A stretch of DNA of 64,000 nucleotides from Mesorhizobium muleiense (GTDB lineage: Bacteria; Pseudomonadota; Alphaproteobacteria; Rhizobiales; Rhizobiaceae). Under the pieces are notes generated by a model. It saw nothing but the letters and a program-made list of their open reading frames with translations, did no database searches and was not told the origin of the DNA. Positions 60,584-64,000 of the stretch are shown here, piece by piece; position 1 is the first letter of the stretch; every line of letters begins with the position of its first letter. The stretch is taken from the NCBI RefSeq assembly GCF_900099905.1, contig NZ_FNEE01000005.1, forward strand, positions 124,001-188,000, given 5' to 3'. Both the position numbers and the translations under genes were made by a program.

Positions 60584-61303
60584 CTATCGCAGACAGCCGA
60601 CATAGGCGCCGGACCGACCGGCGCGCCGCTCGATCAGCGAGGCCAGCCGTCTCAGCCCCGGCCCGGGCTTCGCCGGGTTGCGGGCGATCGGGTTCGGCAG
60701 GGTGACGGCAAGCAGCGCCGCCTGGCGACGCGACAATCGTTTTGCCGAAACCCCGAAATGATGCTGGGCGGCGGCCTCGATGCCATAGATGCCCGGCCCC
60801 CATTCGGCGATATTGAGATAGATTTCCATCAAGCGCCGTTTCGACATCACCATGTCGACATAGACAGCCAGCGGCAGCTCGACGACTTTCCGCACCGAGC
60901 CCAGCGGCCGCGACCACAGATAGAGGTTCTTGACGCTCTGCATGGTGATGGTCGAGGCGCCGCGCGTCATCTCGCCGGCCAGCGCGTCGTCGACGACGCC
61001 CCTCAACTCGCCAAGGTCGATGCCGCGATGGAAACAGAACTGCCCGTCCTCCGACATGATGACCGAATGCGCCAACGCCGGCGCCACATCGTCGATCGAG
61101 ACCCAGCGCCGGTCATAGCCGGAAAACGTCGCCAGATCCTTCAGCATCAGTGTCGATACCGGATGCACGAACGGCGGCAGGTACAGAAAGGTCAACACCA
61201 GCGGCATCAGCGCCAGCACCACGGCGATGGTGATACCGCGCCGGACCCAGTGCCGGGGCCAGCGTTTGAGACCGATGCGATTGCCGCGTTTCGGCCTCAC
61301 CAT
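60584..61303 (-). CDS. mtgA: Monofunctional peptidoglycan glycosyltransferase
   Basis: A 239-aa membrane-anchored GT51 enzyme that polymerises lipid II into glycan strands. One transmembrane helix (about 22-42) precedes the GT51 motifs: [12 protein letters not shown] (catalytic Glu near 84), G-A-S-T-I-T-M-Q and [14 protein letters not shown]. The ATG at 61303 was chosen (AAGGG eight bases upstream). A TTG at 61354 is possible. The far-upstream ATG at 61435 is unlikely because it overlaps the divergent ispA start. Confidence 0.9.
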   Translation of the reverse strand: MVRPKRGNRIGLKRWPRHWVRRGITIAVVLALMPLVLTFLYLPPFVHPVSTLMLKDLATFSGYDRRWVSIDDVAPALAHSVIMSEDGQFCFHRGIDLGELRGVVDDALAGEMTRGASTITMQSVKNLYLWSRPLGSVRKVVELPLAVYVDMVMSKRRLMEIYLNIAEWGPGIYGIEAAAQHHFGVSAKRLSRRQAALLAVTLPNPIARNPAKPGPGLRRLASLIERRAGRSGAYVGCLR

Positions 61304-61433
61304 GTCCAGCCCTTCGGTTTCGTGATCGACGATCGGTTCCGCCAAGCCGCTCAATCCATGCTGCTCCCTGCCCCCGGCATAATGGCGCTTGGCTTCTTGC
61401 GCAACGTCTGAGTGTCGGCTACCCGTCCCCGGC

Positions 61434-62351
61434 ATGGCGAAAGACGATCAAATACCGTTCGAGGCAGCGCTTCTCGCACGCACAGGGCCGATCGAGGCGC
61501 TGCTCAGGCGGTTGCTCGACGACCGCCCGCTTTCAGGCGAGATCGCGCGGCCGCAGCGTCTGATGGAGGCGATGCGCCACGGCGTGCTAAATGGCGGCAA
61601 GCGCCTGCGCCCTTTCCTGGTCATGGAAAGCGCCGCGCTGTTTTCCGCCGACGGCGAGGCGGCGCTGCGCGTGGCGGCGGCGCTCGAATGCGTGCATTGC
61701 TATTCGCTGATCCATGACGATCTGCCGGCCATGGACGACGACGATCTGCGCCGAGGCCAGCCGACCGTTCACAAGGCCTTCGACGAGGCGACCGCCATCC
61801 TCGCCGGCGACGCCTTGCTGGCGCTCGCCTTCGACATCATTGCCGACGAAGCGACAATGCTGCCGGCCGAACGGCGGGCGGCGCTGGTGCTGGCGCTGGC
61901 CCGCGCCGCCGGAGCCGGCGGCATGGTCGGCGGCCAGATGCTCGATCTCGAAGCCGAGCGTAACCGGCCGGAGGAAGCCGGCATCATCCGGCTTCAGGCG
62001 ATGAAGACCGGCGCGTTGATCCGCTTCGCCTGCGAGGCGGGCGCAATTGTTGCCGGCGCGCCGGCGGCCGACCGTGAAAGACTGGCGGAATTCGGCTCGG
62101 CGATCGGGCTTGCCTTTCAACTTGCCGACGACCTGCTCGATCTGACGGCGGATGCGCGCCAGATGGGCAAGGCGACCGGCAAGGACGCAGCCGCCGGCAA
62201 GGCGACGCTGGTGGCGCTGCACGGCGTCAACTGGGCGCGGGACCAGCTTCAAGGCCTCGTCGACCAGGCCCACGCGTTGCTTTGTCCCTATGGCGAAGAC
62301 GCCGTGCTTCTGAAGCAGGCAGCGGAATTCGTGTCGGCCCGCAACAGCTGA
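61434..62351 (+). CDS. ispA: Farnesyl diphosphate synthase / polyprenyl synthetase
   Basis: A 305-aa prenyltransferase of the IspA type. The first aspartate-rich motif is [14 protein letters not shown], with the five-residue spacing usual for bacterial FPP synthases. The second is D-D-L-L-D, and G-G-K-R-L-R-P binds diphosphate. It makes C15 (farnesyl) diphosphate for quinone, undecaprenyl and hopanoid precursors. Product length is inferred from motif type. Confidence 0.9.
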   Translation: MAKDDQIPFEAALLARTGPIEALLRRLLDDRPLSGEIARPQRLMEAMRHGVLNGGKRLRPFLVMESAALFSADGEAALRVAAALECVHCYSLIHDDLPAMDDDDLRRGQPTVHKAFDEATAILAGDALLALAFDIIADEATMLPAERRAALVLALARAAGAGGMVGGQMLDLEAERNRPEEAGIIRLQAMKTGALIRFACEAGAIVAGAPAADRERLAEFGSAIGLAFQLADDLLDLTADARQMGKATGKDAAAGKATLVALHGVNWARDQLQGLVDQAHALLCPYGEDAVLLKQAAEFVSARNS

Positions 62352-62377
62352 CGCTGTTCCAAGCTGTACTCCCCGTC

Positions 62378-63268
62378 CTATGGTGCGCCATGTAGCCAAG
62401 GAGGGTTGGCGAACTGTTCGGCCAGGAAATCCACGAACACGCGCACGCGCGGCGACAGAATTCGGCCAGGCGGATAGACCGCGCAGATTGGCGCTCCGTC
62501 AGGATGATTGTATCCGGTGAGCAGCGCGGTCAGTCTGCCTGCCTTGATATCCGGCCCGACCAATATCTCCGACATGCGGATGATGCCTATACCGGCGAGC
62601 GCCAGCTGGCGTAGCGCTTCGGTGCTGTTGGCCTCTATCGGGCTGCGGATACGCATGCTTTGCAGACCGTCCGGGCCATCGAACTCCCAGATATTGAGAC
62701 CGCCGCGTGCTGTGACGCCAAGACAGACATGACCTTGAAGGTCGTCTGGCGTTGTCGGCATGCCATGCCTTTCGAGATATCGAGGTGATGCGCAAATGAC
62801 ACGGCGATTGGGCGCCAGCCGCCGCACCACCAGCCTCGAATCGCTGTGTGCGGCAACGCGCACGGCGACGTCGGTTTCCTCAGCCAACAGGTCGACAATC
62901 GCATCTGTGAACATCAGCTCGAGCTCGACGGCCGGGTAGCGTTCGATGAAGGCCGGCAACATCGGCACGATCAAGCGATGGCCGAAGGCGCTCGGAAGAC
63001 TGACGCGCAGCCGGCCGCGCGGTTCTGCTCCGGGCTGAACCGCGATTTCAGCCTCTTTGATGTCGTTCAGGATGCGGCGAGCGCTTTCGGCATAGGTGCT
63101 GCCTTCCGCCGTCAAGCTGATGCGCCGCGTCGAGCGCTGCAGCAAGCGCACGCCAAGGCGGGACTCAAGCCGACCGATGATTTTGCTGACGGCCGAAGGT
63201 GTCATCCGCAGCCGGCGTGCCGCTGCCGAGAAGTCGCCCTCCTCGACAACTGCCAGGAACACAGCCAT
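62378..63268 (-). CDS. LysR-family transcriptional regulator
   Basis: A 296-aa LTTR. The N-terminal helix-turn-helix (F-L-A-V-V-E-E-G-D-F-S-A-A-A-R-R-L-R-M-T-P-S-A-V-S-K) is followed by a substrate-binding domain with G-R-L-R-V-S-L-P-S-A-F-G. The N-terminus is slightly short at the ATG (63268), but no better start lies upstream in frame. Target unknown, no obvious divergent partner. Confidence 0.88.
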   Translation of the reverse strand: MAVFLAVVEEGDFSAAARRLRMTPSAVSKIIGRLESRLGVRLLQRSTRRISLTAEGSTYAESARRILNDIKEAEIAVQPGAEPRGRLRVSLPSAFGHRLIVPMLPAFIERYPAVELELMFTDAIVDLLAEETDVAVRVAAHSDSRLVVRRLAPNRRVICASPRYLERHGMPTTPDDLQGHVCLGVTARGGLNIWEFDGPDGLQSMRIRSPIEANSTEALRQLALAGIGIIRMSEILVGPDIKAGRLTALLTGYNHPDGAPICAVYPPGRILSPRVRVFVDFLAEQFANPPWLHGAP

Positions 63269-63561
63269 CGTCTCTTGCCGGTCGATGATATCTATTCCAA
63301 TTCGTCACAGATGAACGGAAACTATCACCGATTATCGGCAGATGCGAACCATAATATGTTTTCCTCTTCAGCATGCGAAATGCTGGAGAGGAGGTGCCAT
63401 GGGTTCGGAACACGTAAACCTGCGAGATGCTCACGACGTGCATCGGTGGGCACGTCGTCAGCGCAGCGCCGCAATTGGGCGGTGGTGTCTTTGGCTTATC
63501 CGTACGCTCAATCGGTCACGTCAAGGAATGGGAAAACGCTCAAGGCGAAGCAACGTCCGGG

Positions 63562-64000
63562 CTAGCGCAGCCGGCCGATCGGAATGATTTCTGGCGATGT
63601 TGGAGCGTATGGCTCGCCACGCCAGTTGCCGAGCCATTCTTCGACGACCAGTCCGGCCCGATCCAGCATCTGCGCAAGGCTTTCCTTTTGTCGGGAAGGC
63701 GATTTTCGATTCGGCGCTGAGCACGCGTCCGCTGCCGGGCATTTCGTAATGGGTCGAGTAAGTGACGACACCGGTAGCGGCATCGTGGCGGAAATCGTTC
63801 CACGCTCTTACCGTGCCCAATTCGGGATGACTGAGCTCCCGTTGCGACCGTTCCGGCGTCCACTCGAGCCATTCCTGCGCGACTGGATTTCGCGTGTCGA
63901 AGATGAAGCGTCCATCGGGCGCCAGATGAGCGGCGATCGTGGCAAGCACCGCCTGTCGATCTTCTGGCGTGAGGAACACCTGGAAGGCGTGCCCGGTCAA
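63562..64000 (-). pseudogene. SAM-dependent methyltransferase, frameshifted and cut by the right edge
   Basis: The frame entering from the right reads T-P-E-D-R-Q-A-V-L-A-T-I-A-A-H-L-A-P-D-G-R-F-I-F-D-T-R-N-P, the late part of a class I methyltransferase core. After E-S-K-I-A-F-P-T-K the expected continuation E-S-L-A-Q-M-L-D-R-A-G-L-V-V-E-E-W-L-G is found one frame over, ending at 63562. The shift falls in a homopolymer-rich spot (63681-63690, TTTCCTTTTG), so a sequencing error is as likely as a real mutation. The start lies outside the window. Confidence 0.75.

Noticed and set aside
1..64000. CRISPR arrays, insertion sequences, integrases, rRNA operons
   Set aside because: I looked for regularly spaced repeats, transposase or integrase motifs and rRNA sequence on both strands and found none.

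Overview
The window comes from a high-GC alphaproteobacterium of the Rhizobiales, most likely Mesorhizobium or a close relative. Four things point there: a NepR/EcfG/PhyR general stress response (GSR) locus with HWE-family kinases, zapA beside a DUF4164 gene, a tkt-gap-pgk-fba glycolytic run, and many small intergenic palindromes typical of rhizobial chromosomes. No phage, transposase, CRISPR array or rRNA is visible. There is one tRNA gene (Glu).

Layout. 1-12.8 kb is a GSR island. It holds nepR-ecfG and the divergent phyR, three HWE histidine kinases (GAF-PAS, PAS-like, and membrane CHASE types), a single-domain receiver of the FATGUY kind, and small envelope or stress proteins (PRC-barrel, diacylglycerol-kinase-like, DUF883, holin-like, DUF1328, glycine-zipper). 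Nine exact GGAAC-N16-CGTT sequences, the known EcfG promoter form, lie directly upstream of these genes. 12.8-17.7 kb is a xylose-type ABC transporter (xylF, xylH, a half-size xylG) with a divergent ROK regulator. 17.8-24.3 kb is pstSCAB-phoU-phoB with a three-repeat Pho box and no phoR. 25-30 kb carries small lipoproteins, a frameshifted acyltransferase, a glutathione S-transferase with a histone-like basic tail, two VOC proteins and tRNA-Glu.

30.5-36.2 kb is housekeeping: rluD, rpoH, a metallo-hydrolase, a 1-Cys peroxiredoxin, zapA and a DUF4164 gene. 36.5-44.3 kb carries tkt, gap, a K+/H+ antiporter gene, pgk and class I fba on one strand. 44.4-50.1 kb is accessory, with a lower-GC patch at 45.7-46.6 kb and a cluster (DUF1127-like, DJ-1/PfpI, a 14-codon leader plus 136-aa protein, WYL regulator) marked by two near-identical TCCTGACA-N6-TGTCAGGA palindromes. 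50.3-64 kb mixes regulators (TrcR/DUF1013, LuxR, ArsR, HxlR, LysR), transporters, rpmF, mtgA, a farnesyl-diphosphate synthase and an edge-truncated, frameshifted methyltransferase gene.

How it works together (inference). HWE kinases feed PhyR. PhyR-P sequesters NepR and frees EcfG, which then drives the nine promoters. The other two regulatory units visible in the DNA are phosphate starvation (PhoB, Pho box, pst) and the ROK-controlled sugar transporter. One dispersed repeat family (four copies) and several in-frame 15/18/60-bp tandem repeats are spread through the window.
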